Assembly: GCA_036504075.1 (NCBI GenBank)
Contig: DASXVX010000099.1
Span: 1 to 5,811, forward strand
DNA from: DASXVX01 sp036504075
Lineage (GTDB): Bacteria > Bacillota > Sulfobacillia > Symbiobacteriales > Symbiobacteriaceae
Length of the DNA stretch: 5,811 nucleotides
Direction: 5' to 3'
Part shown: one piece after another, positions 1 through 5,500 of the stretch
Position numbering within the stretch: the first letter of the stretch is position 1
Layout of the letters: every line of letters begins with the position of its first letter
Made by a program: the position numbers and the translations under genes
The notes under the pieces: generated by a model
Told to the model about the DNA's origin: nothing
Seen by the model: the letters and a program-made list of their open reading frames with translations, nothing else
The model's database searches: none

Positions 1-83
1 ATCGGTGGCACCGTGGAGCTCGTATTCAGTCGGGGTACACCGCTTTCCGGGGTCACGGTGGCATTCAATCGGGTGGTCACTGG
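1..83. repeat. Degenerate ~20-bp tandem repeats, possible IS21-type terminus
   Basis: Successive units begin at about 24 (ATTCAGTCGGGGTACACC), 43 (CTTTCCGGGGTCACGGTG) and 63 (ATTCAATCGGGTGGTCAC). A looser unit lies at 1-16 (ATCGGTGGCACCGTGG). The first and third units share 10 of their first 11 bases, and the spacing is about 19-20 bp. Multiple terminal repeats of about 20 bp built from GGTGG/CCGG words are typical of IS21-family ends, as I recall them. The repeats are visible in the sequence; the IS21 assignment is inference, because no istA or istB coding sequence is in the window. The repeats reach the window edge, so the array may continue to the left. Confidence 0.3.
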
Positions 84-135
84 CCCAGATCCCTTTCTCG
101 AAGCACCAATATCCGCTTGTTCACGTGATACTTGA

Positions 136-1194
136 GCTAGAGAGCGAGAAGAACGACTAATCGCCGCCACCGCTGAGTTAGGCGAGGTGGTCAGCGTGGC
201 AGTGGCCTGTCGGTCCCTGGGGGTATCTCGCGCGACTTTCTACCGCCGCCGGTCCCGTTCCCAACAGCCCGTAAAGCCGCGAAAGCAGCCTGCCCGAGCC
301 CTTTCAGAGGCGGAGCGGAGCCAAGTTGTCGAGGTGCTGCATGAAGAACGCTTCATGGACAAGGCGCCGACCGAGATCTATGCCACCCTTTTGGACGAAG
401 GGGCCTACCACTGCTCAATTCGGACCATGTACCGGATCCTCAACGCAGAGAATGAGATTCGAGACCGGCGCAAACAACTGCGCCACCCGGAGTACGTGAA
501 GCCCGAGTTGTTAGCCACCGGCCCAAATCAAGTCTGGTCGTGGGACATCACGAAATTGCGCGGCCCGAGTAAGTGGCAGTATTACTACCTGTACGTTATC
601 ATGGACATCTTCAGCCGATATGTGGTTGGCTGGATGATCGCCGAACGGGAAACTGCAACGCTCGCCCAGCGTCTGATCGCTAACACCATTCGCAAGCAAG
701 CGGTCAAACCTGGTCAACTCGTCATTCATGCCGACCGCGGAACCTCCATGACCTCTAAGCCAGTTGCTTTCCTGCTGGCTGACCTGGGTGTTACAAAGAG
801 CCACAGCCGGCCGCAGACAAGCAACGACAATCCTTACTCCGAAGCACAGTTCAAGACCCTCAAGTACCGCCCAGACTTCCCGGATCGCTTTGGCTGCATC
901 GAAGATGCGCGGTCATTCTGTCGCACCTTTTTTCAGTGGTACAACCACGAACACTACCATACAGGCATCGCTCTGCTAACCCCTGCGCATCTGCATCTGG
1001 GACAGGCGGAGGCGGTCATTCAAAACCGGGCTGCCATCCCGGAGTCTGCCTACCGTGCGCATCCGGAACGTTTTGTGAACAAACCGCCCCAGCCCACCCC
1101 TGCACCTGTCGCAGCCTGGATCAACAAGCCGGCTGTGAGGTCGGACACCAAAAGCACCCCGAATTCCGGATCGCAAGTGTCTCAAAGTCGTTGA
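136..1194 (+). CDS. IS3-family transposase, orfB-type (DDE integrase core)
   Basis: This is a cut-and-copy DDE recombinase that moves an IS3-family element. Counting from the GTG at 187 (335 residues), an N-terminal helix-turn-helix (about residues 4-22, ending GVSRATFYRRR) is followed by an HTH_21-like region (about 43-90) and the integrase core (about 110-215). The catalytic triad is visible as D120 (WSWDITK), D183 (HADRGTS) and E219 (NPYSEAQFK). The D183-E219 interval of 35 residues is the DD(35)E spacing of the family. WYNHEHYHTGI (251-261) is the usual C-terminal signature. The frame is open back to 136, after a TGA at 133-135, and those 17 codons (including EERLIAATAELGE) read like normal orfB sequence. 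The GTG at 187 has no convincing ribosome binding site, so it is probably not the native start. In intact IS3 elements orfB is reached by frameshifting from orfA, which I cannot find in 1-135. The core is intact; the element is probably truncated at its left side. Confidence 0.93.
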   Translation, partial: AREREERLIAATAELGEVVSVAVACRSLGVSRATFYRRRSRSQQPVKPRKQPARALSEAERSQVVEVLHEERFMDKAPTEIYATLLDEGAYHCSIRTMYRILNAENEIRDRRKQLRHPEYVKPELLATGPNQVWSWDITKLRGPSKWQYYYLYVIMDIFSRYVVGWMIAERETATLAQRLIANTIRKQAVKPGQLVIHADRGTSMTSKPVAFLLADLGVTKSHSRPQTSNDNPYSEAQFKTLKYRPDFPDRFGCIEDARSFCRTFFQWYNHEHYHTGIALLTPAHLHLGQAEAVIQNRAAIPESAYRAHPERFVNKPPQPTPAPVAAWINKPAVRSDTKSTPNSGSQVSQSR

Positions 1195-1206
1195 CACATT
1201 CCGCTG
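1178..1206 (+). repeat. Probable right end of the IS3-family element
   Basis: The stretch around the stop codon (TGTCTCAAAGTCGTTGACAC, then ATTCCG) looks like an IS3-type terminal inverted repeat. These often sit immediately after orfB, and here it overlaps the last codons (stop TGA at 1192-1194). No inverted copy (TGTCAACGACTTTGAGACA) occurs at 1-186, so the matching left end is missing or lies outside the window. This is judged by position and general look only; the exact terminus and any target duplication cannot be fixed. Confidence 0.35.
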
Positions 1207-1282
1207 GGGGTGTTTTTCGCTGCGGTGCGCCGGCGGCGGCCACACCGGTCGACCAGCAGAGCGGAACCGGAAGGCACCACGC

Positions 1283-1721
1283 TCAGCCGGCGGGGGGCGC
1301 TTGCAGCTTACGGTGCAACTCCAGCAGATCCGGCCATGTGTCAACGTCAGTGTCGGGCGGCAACATGGCGGTGCGCAGCCCGGCCGCCCGGGCCCGGCGG
1401 ATCGTGTCGGCCAGGACCCTGCCCGTGCTCCACTGCATGTCGGTGAAGAGCCCGGGGTGTGGCTGGTTCATGCCGATCAGCCAGTAGCCCCCGTCGGTGG
1501 CGGGTCCAATGACCAGCTCCCGGTCGGCCAGCTGGCGGATCGCGCCCAGCATGCGCGCCCCCAGATCTCCGCCCTCCTGGGCCATCAACATCCGCCCCAG
1601 GTCCTGAAGGAAGACCGCCTGGAGCGAAGCGGCCTGCTCCGGACAGGTGGAACTGCAGCCGGGTCTTGCTCGTCCCGGGCTCCGGATACTTGTTGAGCAT
1701 CACGACTGCAGGCAGCACCAT
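1283..1721 (-). pseudogene. Broken DUF2064 / TIGR04282-type glycosyltransferase
   Basis: The family is a small GT-A-fold nucleotidyl/glycosyltransferase, named by NCBI for arsenosugar biosynthesis loci. The N-terminus starts at ATG 1721, behind GAGGGG at 1728-1733, and gives VVMLNKYPEPGTSKTRL, the characteristic nucleotide-binding start. At about 1640-1650 the homology jumps to another frame, which continues PEQAASLQAVFLQDL, then QEGGDLGARM, then VIGPATDGGYWLIGM, WSTGRVL and DVDTWPDL, and stops at TGA 1283-1285. Besides the frameshift, two in-frame gaps are apparent by comparison with the family as I know it. About 40 residues are missing between FLQDL and QEGGDLG. About 35 are missing between GARMLGAI and the VIGPATDGG block, which removes the GSD-type acidic motif. 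Only about 146 codons remain of a usual 190-230. It lies downstream of the radical SAM gene on the same strand, separated by two hairpins. Family assignment is firm; the sizes of the losses are estimates from memory. Confidence 0.85.
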
Positions 1722-1742
1722 CAACACCCCCTCGAATAGATA

Positions 1743-1765
1743 CGGCCGGGCATATCGCCCGGCCG
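1743..1765 (-). terminator. GC-rich perfect hairpin between radical SAM and DUF2064 genes
   Basis: CGGCCGGGC (1743-1751) and GCCCGGCCG (1757-1765) form a perfect 9-bp stem with a 5-nt loop. On the minus strand the stem is followed by TATCTATTCG, so it lacks a proper T-run and is not a textbook intrinsic terminator. It lies in the 81-bp gap after the radical SAM stop (1803-1805). It could act as a weak terminator, an attenuator or an mRNA-stabilising element separating the two genes. Confidence 0.45.
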
Positions 1766-1772
1766 AACGCTT

Positions 1773-1788
1773 GGCCCGGATCGGGGCC
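1773..1788. repeat. Second small hairpin in the same gap
   Basis: GGCCC (1773-1777) pairs with GGGCC (1784-1788) around a 6-nt loop. It sits 7 bp from the strong hairpin at 1743-1765. On the minus strand it comes first after the radical SAM stop codon, so a transcript leaving that gene would meet two stems in a row. Confidence 0.35.
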
Positions 1789-1802
1789 TGATTTCACTAC
1801 CC

Positions 1803-2582
1803 TCAGGTGCCACCGGTCTTGAAGCAATCCCGGCAGTACTTGAACTTCAGGTCCACGGGTTGCCCCAGCTGATCGGCCATCGACCCCTCGAGCACGGCGT
1901 CCGCCAGATCGGTCACGATCGGGCAGGGCACGAGGCCCAGCCCGCTTGCCGCCAGGCCAAAGGCGCCCAGCATCTTCAGCCCGGCGATCTCCACGCCGTG
2001 ATGCTCCCACAGATAGGAACGGAAGTCTGCCTCCAGCTTGGCTGCCGCCTCCGCCGTCACCAGGCCTCCCGACTTGTTTGAGAAGGCGATGTACGGCCTG
2101 ACGCCGCCTCGGTTCAGCTTCTTGATCGAACTCATGACACGAGCGTGAACCCCCGCGCCCCGCCACCGGTCGTTCTCCTCCGGGGTGTAGCACTCGAGGC
2201 TGATGCGAATCTCCAGCCCCTGTGGGTGGTAGTGGGCGAACAGTTCGGCCCGGCGCTCCCAAATCAGCGTGCCATTGGTGAGAATGACCAGGCGCTGCGG
2301 GTCGGGCCGCCCGAAGTACCAGTCCAGGTACGCCTCCAGCGGCTTCCACAGCAGCGGCTCACCGCCGGTGAGGTATAACTTGGTGACTCCGGCGGTCCGG
2401 GCCACTTCGGTGTATGATTGTGCCTGCTGCAACGTCAGGTCGGGGATGCCGCCATCGTAGCGAGGGTTGCAACTGAACAGGCAGTGTGCGCAGGACAGGT
2501 TGCACCGAAAGTTGACGTGCAGCCATAGCTCCTCCAGCTTTCGGAGGACCACCTGGCGGGGAAGCGTACAGGTTTCCATCAT
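1803..2582 (-). CDS. Radical SAM protein of unassigned function
   Basis: A 259-residue radical SAM enzyme that should bind a [4Fe-4S] cluster and cleave S-adenosylmethionine to a radical. The start is set at ATG 2582: GGAGG at 2590-2594 lies 7 nt upstream, and a second in-frame ATG follows at 2579. The cluster motif CNLSCAHC supplies C27, C31 and C34 (CxxxCxxC), with an extra C38 just after it. LTGGEPLL (71-78, GGEP at 73-76) is the SAM-binding motif, and LTNGT (101-105) fits the next core strand. Downstream cysteines C220, C250 and C253 (CRDCF near the end) suggest a short auxiliary-cluster or twitch-like tail. It does not look like ArsS, which is longer with a different N-terminus and C-terminal domain. 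The neighbouring glycosyltransferases are broken, so its substrate cannot be inferred with any confidence. No frameshift or stop is seen, and the gene could be functional. Confidence 0.85.
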   Translation of the reverse strand: MMETCTLPRQVVLRKLEELWLHVNFRCNLSCAHCLFSCNPRYDGGIPDLTLQQAQSYTEVARTAGVTKLYLTGGEPLLWKPLEAYLDWYFGRPDPQRLVILTNGTLIWERRAELFAHYHPQGLEIRISLECYTPEENDRWRGAGVHARVMSSIKKLNRGGVRPYIAFSNKSGGLVTAEAAAKLEADFRSYLWEHHGVEIAGLKMLGAFGLAASGLGLVPCPIVTDLADAVLEGSMADQLGQPVDLKFKYCRDCFKTGGT

Positions 2583-2586
2583 GGAA

Positions 2587-2597
2587 TTCCCTCCTCT
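2587..2597 (-). promoter_or_regulatory. Ribosome binding site deciding the radical SAM start
   Basis: On the minus strand AGAGGAGGG precedes ATG 2582, with GGAGG at 2590-2594 and a 7-nt spacer. A longer in-frame reading would begin at 2624, but that start would overlap the SD region and the preceding stop at 2611, so the shorter start is preferred. Confidence 0.75.
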
Positions 2598-2610
2598 GGC
2601 GAAGGTCGCT

Positions 2611-2954
2611 TCAGCAGCACCCACCCCCGGCGTAGTGCCAGGTCGGCTGTGTCACATACAGGTCCCGCCGTCCCAACCCGCGGAACCAGGCCACCGTCTT
2701 GCGACAGACCGGCAGGGGCACGTCCCGCTGAACGACATGGCCACGGCCATCACGGCCATAGCGCCCGCAAGCGGGAGCGTGGCCAGCCACATGCCATGAG
2801 CCACCCACAGCGAGACGACGGACCCCAGCAGGGTCGCTCCGGCCCCGAGGAGCAGGGCTGACCGGTAATGGAGAAGCCCGTCGGATACGACGGTGGGCCA
2901 CGCCTTCGGCGGTGTCGTTGCCGCCGTTTTCGAAAGCAGGCCACACCGTGAGCG
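2611..2954 (-). pseudogene. Probable frameshifted small membrane protein
   Basis: One minus-strand frame, open from 2954 to a TGA at 2652-2654, encodes two strongly hydrophobic stretches. They are SALLLGAGATLLGSVVSLWV (about 2861-2802) and WLATLPLAGAMAVMAVAM (about 2789-2736), followed by SFSGTCP. At about 2710 a second frame takes over as LPVCRKTVAWFRGLGRRDLY and ends GGGCC before the stop at 2611-2613, 28 nt before the radical SAM start. Two membrane helices, then G-T-C-P, then a basic arginine-rich tail recall the YgaP-like DUF2892 transmembrane fold, but this is a weak match from memory. No ATG opens the hydrophobic frame: a TAG at 2955-2957 closes it upstream, and its only ATG codons lie inside the hydrophobic part. 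A broken gene that once headed the radical SAM operon is the simplest reading. A real C-terminal CC pair could be metal- or arsenic-related, but that is speculation. Confidence 0.4.
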
Positions 2955-3148
2955 CTATGCCGGCAGCGGCCTCAAACCGGCCGCCTTCCTGCACGTCCTT
3001 TCGCCCGAAGATCTGCGTCGAAAGCCCACGAGGATTGCTGCTACTGTACCATCCCCCGCACGTCCGGATCGGTAAGGTACCATACAGACGTAAGCTTCAG
3101 CCGTCGCGACGATGAAGCCGGCTGCAACACACGGTGGAGGAACCGCAC
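2955..3148. promoter_or_regulatory. Divergent intergenic region
   Basis: This 194-bp gap separates the leftward radical SAM group from the rightward glycosyltransferase gene, so promoters for both would be expected here. I see no convincing -35/-10 pair. The word GTACCAT occurs twice in direct orientation, at 3046-3052 and 3077-3083, 31 bp apart (about three helical turns), and could mark a binding site. GGAGG at 3136-3140 serves the gene starting at 3149. Confidence 0.3.
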
Positions 3149-3769
3149 ATGATCTCCGTCATCATCCCCACATGGAATGAGGAACGGACACTGCCCAATC
3201 TGCTCCGGCTCATCGCCCCGATGCCGGAGGCGAAGGAAGTCGTGGTGGTGGACGGCGGGAGCCGGGATCGTACCGCGGCCATCGCACAGGCGGCCGGGGC
3301 AACGTCATCACCGCCCCCCGGGGACGGGCGCAGCAGATGAACGCCGGGGCGAGCGCTGCGCGACCTGCAAGTGGTCGGCGGCTGCTTTCACTTGCAGTTC
3401 GACGTTCCCCACGCGGGCCTCCGCCTGATCGCCTGGGGGTCGCATCTGCGGGCGCGCCACTGCGGCATCATCTTCGGCGACCAGGGGCTGTTCGTGCGGC
3501 GATCCGCCTTCCTGGCTGCCCGCGGCTTCCCTGACATCGATCTGATGGAGGATCGGGAGTTGTCCCGGGCCCTGGCGCGCCGGGGGCGATTGGTGGCGCT
3601 GCCGCAGACGATCATCACGAGCAGCCGGCGCTTCACTGCCGGTGGAATCTGGTCCACGTTCTGGCTGATGCAGCGCATCAATCTGCTGTTTCGGCTCGGG
3701 TGGCCCACCGCAAAGCTGCGGGAGCTGTACGAGCGTGATCGTGCCCGCCTACGCCGGCAGAAGGACTGA
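3149..3769 (+). pseudogene. Broken TIGR04283-type family 2 glycosyltransferase
   Basis: The start ATG 3149 has GGAGG at 3136-3140 with an 8-nt spacer. The first part reads MISVIIPTWNEERTLPNLL, then VVVVDGGSRDRT, the classic GT2 N-terminus. At about 3300 one base appears lost: homology moves to the next frame as NVITAPRGRAQQMNAGASAA (3301-3360), while the original frame ends at TGA 3338-3340. At about 3360 it jumps back to the first frame as DLQVVGGCFHLQFDV, and continues GLRLIAWGSHLRAR, FGDQGLFVRRSAF, DIDLMEDRELSRAL and TSSRRF to a stop at 3767-3769. In the family the interval between MNAGA and VVGGAF normally holds about 25-30 more residues, including the LHADT (DxD-type) metal site. That piece is missing. 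About 207 codons remain versus a usual 220-240. Family assignment is firm; the gene product cannot be an active enzyme unless the lesions are assembly errors. Confidence 0.88.
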
Positions 3770-3794
3770 GGTGATCGACACGGCCCTTGTCTGA

Positions 3795-3812
3795 GAGCAG
3801 CGGTAACATGTC
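3795..3812 (+). repeat. Left copy of an imperfect 18-bp inverted repeat flanking the IS110 gene
   Basis: The complement of this stretch, GACATGTTACCGCTGCTC, matches GAGATATTACCACTGCTC at 5670-5687 at 15 of 18 positions, including 11 of 12 in TTACCRCTGCTC. Together the copies bracket the IS110 transposase. IS1111-group members of the IS110 family carry subterminal inverted repeats, so these may mark the element's limits. Chance similarity is possible. Confidence 0.35.
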
Positions 3813-3843
3813 AAGCTCCGAAGATGACATAACTCGATGAGTT
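3808..3843. repeat. Two short inverted repeats left of the IS110 gene
   Basis: ATGTCA (3808-3813) and TGACAT (3825-3830) are inverted with an 11-nt spacer. AACTC (3831-3835) and GAGTT (3839-3843) form a 5-bp stem with a 3-nt loop. They lie between the end of the broken glycosyltransferase (3769) and the transposase stop (3935), a 165-bp gap with no other feature that I can see. They may belong to the non-coding end of the IS110 element. Confidence 0.3.
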
Positions 3844-3924
3844 TATCAAGGATCGGACTGAGGTAGGGGCAATTTGTCCGCGGCATGCCCGGCTCACAGG
3901 ACCGCCAGTCTTGTGAACCAGATT

Positions 3925-3949
3925 ATGGGAGGGGTTACCGTCCTCCCGT
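3925..3949 (-). terminator. Hairpin spanning the IS110 transposase stop codon
   Basis: GGGAGG (3927-3932) pairs with CCTCCC (3942-3947). A T-G wobble and an A-T pair extend the stem to 3925-3949. The stop codon TAA (3935-3937) lies in the 9-nt loop. There is no T-run after it on the minus strand, so if it stops transcription it is not a classical intrinsic terminator. Confidence 0.35.
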
Positions 3950-5182
3950 ATGGAGCCTCCCCTGGGGAGGCTTGTACAGGCGGTTGGACTGCAGCAGGCA
4001 GTCCACCAACCTGATGAGCTTGCGGGCAGTCAGCACGAGGGCGCGTTTGTGAGCGTGGGTCTTGCTCTCCGCCTTCTTGAGGCTGTAGTAGCGGTGGAAC
4101 TCAGCATCGTGCATCCGAACGCTGTTGGCCGCTTCAATCACGTAGTAGCGGAGATAGGTGTTGCCCTTTCGGGTCATGTGGGTATCTTCGGCTTGGAAGT
4201 TACCGGACTGGTACTTGCTCCAATAGAGGCCCGTGTACTTGGCCAGGGCTGCCTCGTTCGGGAACCGTTCGATGTTGCCGATCTCGGCAATCATGCCTGC
4301 GATGAAGACCGGTCCCAGCCCTTTCACGGAATGGAGGGTCTGTGGAATGGCACTGAGCAGGCGCCCGATGGCCACATCCAGTTCCCGAATCTGCTGCTCC
4401 ATGGCGCGGATCACGTTGACCTGACAGGCCAGGACCTGGTTCACGGGGTCGGCCATGGCCTTGGGCAACCGGAAGGAGGCTCGGGCAGCCTTCTGAACGG
4501 CGGCAGCGATGTCCTGTGGGTCACCGTAGCGATTCCGGCTCCTGTCCATGATGAGCTGCGTGAGTTGCTCCAGGCTTTGGGCGGCAACCTCTTCGGCCGT
4601 AGCAAACTCCGTCAGCACCGCCAGCGCCGTGGTTCCGAAGGTGCGCTTAATGGGCTCCTGCTGGACGAAGGCGCTGAACTTGAGGAACAGCGTGGACAGG
4701 AACCGATTCTTCTCCCGCACCAGGTCATGCACGAGGTGGTAGCGAGCCCGGGTCAGGCGCTGCAACGCCTCGAACCGCTCGCCCTCCTCGTGGGGCCTGG
4801 GGAGCCGGCCAAAGCGCAACCGATCGGCGATGACCCAGGCATCCACTGCATCCGTCTTGGGCAGATCGGGATACGCCTTCTTGAAGCCGGCCACAACCTT
4901 GGCGTTGAACACGTAGACCTTAGGGTTCAGGGGCTGCAGATCGGGGACCTGACTGAGATAGGTCCGCAGATGCCACCCAAGCAGACCGGTGGCCTCCAGG
5001 CCGATCACGACGGTGTCCAAGTGCCGTTCCTTGGCGACGGATGTGATCCGCCGCACCAGCTGCTCGGCCCCAGGCAGGTCGTTGGTAACCTTGAACTGCC
5101 CCAATTCCCGTTCGCTTCGATCCAGGAAGCAAATCTGAGCCGCATTCTGGCTGATGTCAATCCCGACAAACAGGGTTGTCAT
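3935..5182 (-). CDS. IS110-family transposase (DEDD recombinase)
   Basis: A 415-residue recombinase that excises and integrates its element, in recently studied members guided by a bridge RNA. The start is ATG 5182, with a near-perfect AGGAGGTGA at 5187-5195; the frame is open further upstream, but those codons lie in the leader and do not look like the family. The N-terminal RuvC-like DEDD domain (PF01548 type) shows D9 (VGIDIS), E63 (GLEATG), and D111 and D114 (KTDAVDAWVIADRLR). A helical middle (about 140-275) leads into the C-terminal Transposase_20 domain (PF02371 type), with SVKGLGPVFIAGMIAEIG (285-302), ALAKYTGLYW and TRKGNTYLRYY (337-347). S326 in YQSGNF is the likely catalytic serine of the family. 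Length is normal and no key residue is missing, so the protein looks functional. The last codons (KPPQGRL) form a perfect palindrome at 3954-3972. Confidence 0.95.
   Translation of the reverse strand: MTTLFVGIDISQNAAQICFLDRSERELGQFKVTNDLPGAEQLVRRITSVAKERHLDTVVIGLEATGLLGWHLRTYLSQVPDLQPLNPKVYVFNAKVVAGFKKAYPDLPKTDAVDAWVIADRLRFGRLPRPHEEGERFEALQRLTRARYHLVHDLVREKNRFLSTLFLKFSAFVQQEPIKRTFGTTALAVLTEFATAEEVAAQSLEQLTQLIMDRSRNRYGDPQDIAAAVQKAARASFRLPKAMADPVNQVLACQVNVIRAMEQQIRELDVAIGRLLSAIPQTLHSVKGLGPVFIAGMIAEIGNIERFPNEAALAKYTGLYWSKYQSGNFQAEDTHMTRKGNTYLRYYVIEAANSVRMHDAEFHRYYSLKKAESKTHAHKRALVLTARKLIRLVDCLLQSNRLYKPPQGRLHTGGR
3954..3972. repeat. Perfect 9-bp palindrome inside the end of the transposase gene
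   Basis: AGCCTCCCC (3954-3962) and GGGGAGGCT (3964-3972) flank a single T, giving an 8-bp stem with a 3-nt loop in RNA. It lies 4 bp from the hairpin at 3925-3949 and uses the same CCTCCC/GGGAGG words, so alternative pairings between the two stems are possible. Confidence 0.5.
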
Positions 5183-5186
5183 GTTC

Positions 5187-5195
5187 TCACCTCCT
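5187..5195 (-). promoter_or_regulatory. Strong ribosome binding site for the IS110 transposase
   Basis: The minus strand reads AGGAGGTGA, then GAAC, then ATG 5182; GGAGG is 7 nt from the start. It is close to a complete anti-16S match and decides the start. A long hairpin begins only 3 nt further upstream. Confidence 0.8.
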
Positions 5196-5198
5196 ATG

Positions 5199-5226
5199 GA
5201 TCCAAATTGAGGTCTCAATGGGGATC
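5199..5226 (-). promoter_or_regulatory. Long hairpin immediately upstream of the transposase RBS
   Basis: GATCC (5199-5203) pairs with GGATC (5222-5226). After two mismatched positions (AA against GG), ATTGAG (5206-5211) pairs with CTCAAT (5214-5219). The result is a 28-nt near-symmetrical inverted repeat with a very small loop. In the transposase mRNA it ends 3 nt before the AGGAGGTGA. It could keep outside transcripts from expressing the transposase, or form the last stem of a leader RNA. Confidence 0.55.
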
Positions 5227-5500
5227 GGGGTGCCCTCAGGCCTTGCCGTATCAACAGCCTCGCGTCTGACATCAGAACACACCGCCCCGCCGATGCACAT
5301 CGACCCGCCTGCTGAACGGGCGGCAGGACGGCAGGGGAACAACCAGCGGTGAGAAGAGCGCGACAAGGTGAGGGGTGCACTCTCTGACTAGAAGCGACCT
5401 GGCAGATTCACTCTCCGCCGTGGTCCAACGAGGGGAAAAAGCACCATCCCCCATTGGCCTCAGGCCAATGCTCCTGCAAACACCCCGAAAATGTAAACTA
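5227..5500 (-). ncRNA. Candidate IS110 bridge RNA / structured non-coding leader
   Basis: IS110-group elements encode their target- and donor-binding bridge RNA in the non-coding stretch between the element end and the transposase start, on the same strand. This interval is in that place and has several stems: CGATG/CATCG (5291-5302), CCGCC/GGCGG (5305-5309 with 5319-5323) and CATTGGCC/GGCCAATG (5452-5459 with 5463-5470, 3-nt loop). No convincing protein is encoded: reading frames on both strands are open but unlike any family I know. The position and hairpins are seen; the RNA itself and its ends are inferred, and I could not identify the guide loops. Confidence 0.4.

Noticed and set aside
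1..130. CRISPR-like array in the repeats at the left edge
   Set aside because: Repeats are degenerate, contiguous and without uniform spacers. An IS terminus explains them better.
936..1487. Plus-strand frame from inside the transposase into the DUF2064 remnant
   Set aside because: It runs across two unrelated genes on opposite strands with no domain or ribosome binding site, so it is a chance frame.
1585..2349. 254-codon minus-strand frame overlapping the radical SAM gene
   Set aside because: Low-complexity Gly/Arg/Pro-rich sequence in another frame of the radical SAM gene. Only its last part includes a few codons of the DUF2064 remnant.
1803..2582. Naming the radical SAM gene arsS from its glycosyltransferase neighbours
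   Set aside because: The N-terminal context, length and C-terminus do not match ArsS as I know it; neighbourhood alone is not enough.
2611..2994. Reading the full 127-codon minus-strand frame as one protein
   Set aside because: Its N-terminal half lacks any hydrophobic or domain signal, while the neighbouring frame over the same bases encodes clear membrane helices. Only the C-terminal part is credible.
3950..5269. Long open frame on the plus strand across the IS110 gene (439 codons)
   Set aside because: It is the antisense shadow of a codon-biased GC-rich gene. The minus-strand frame has all IS110 motifs and a strong ribosome binding site; this one shows no domain.
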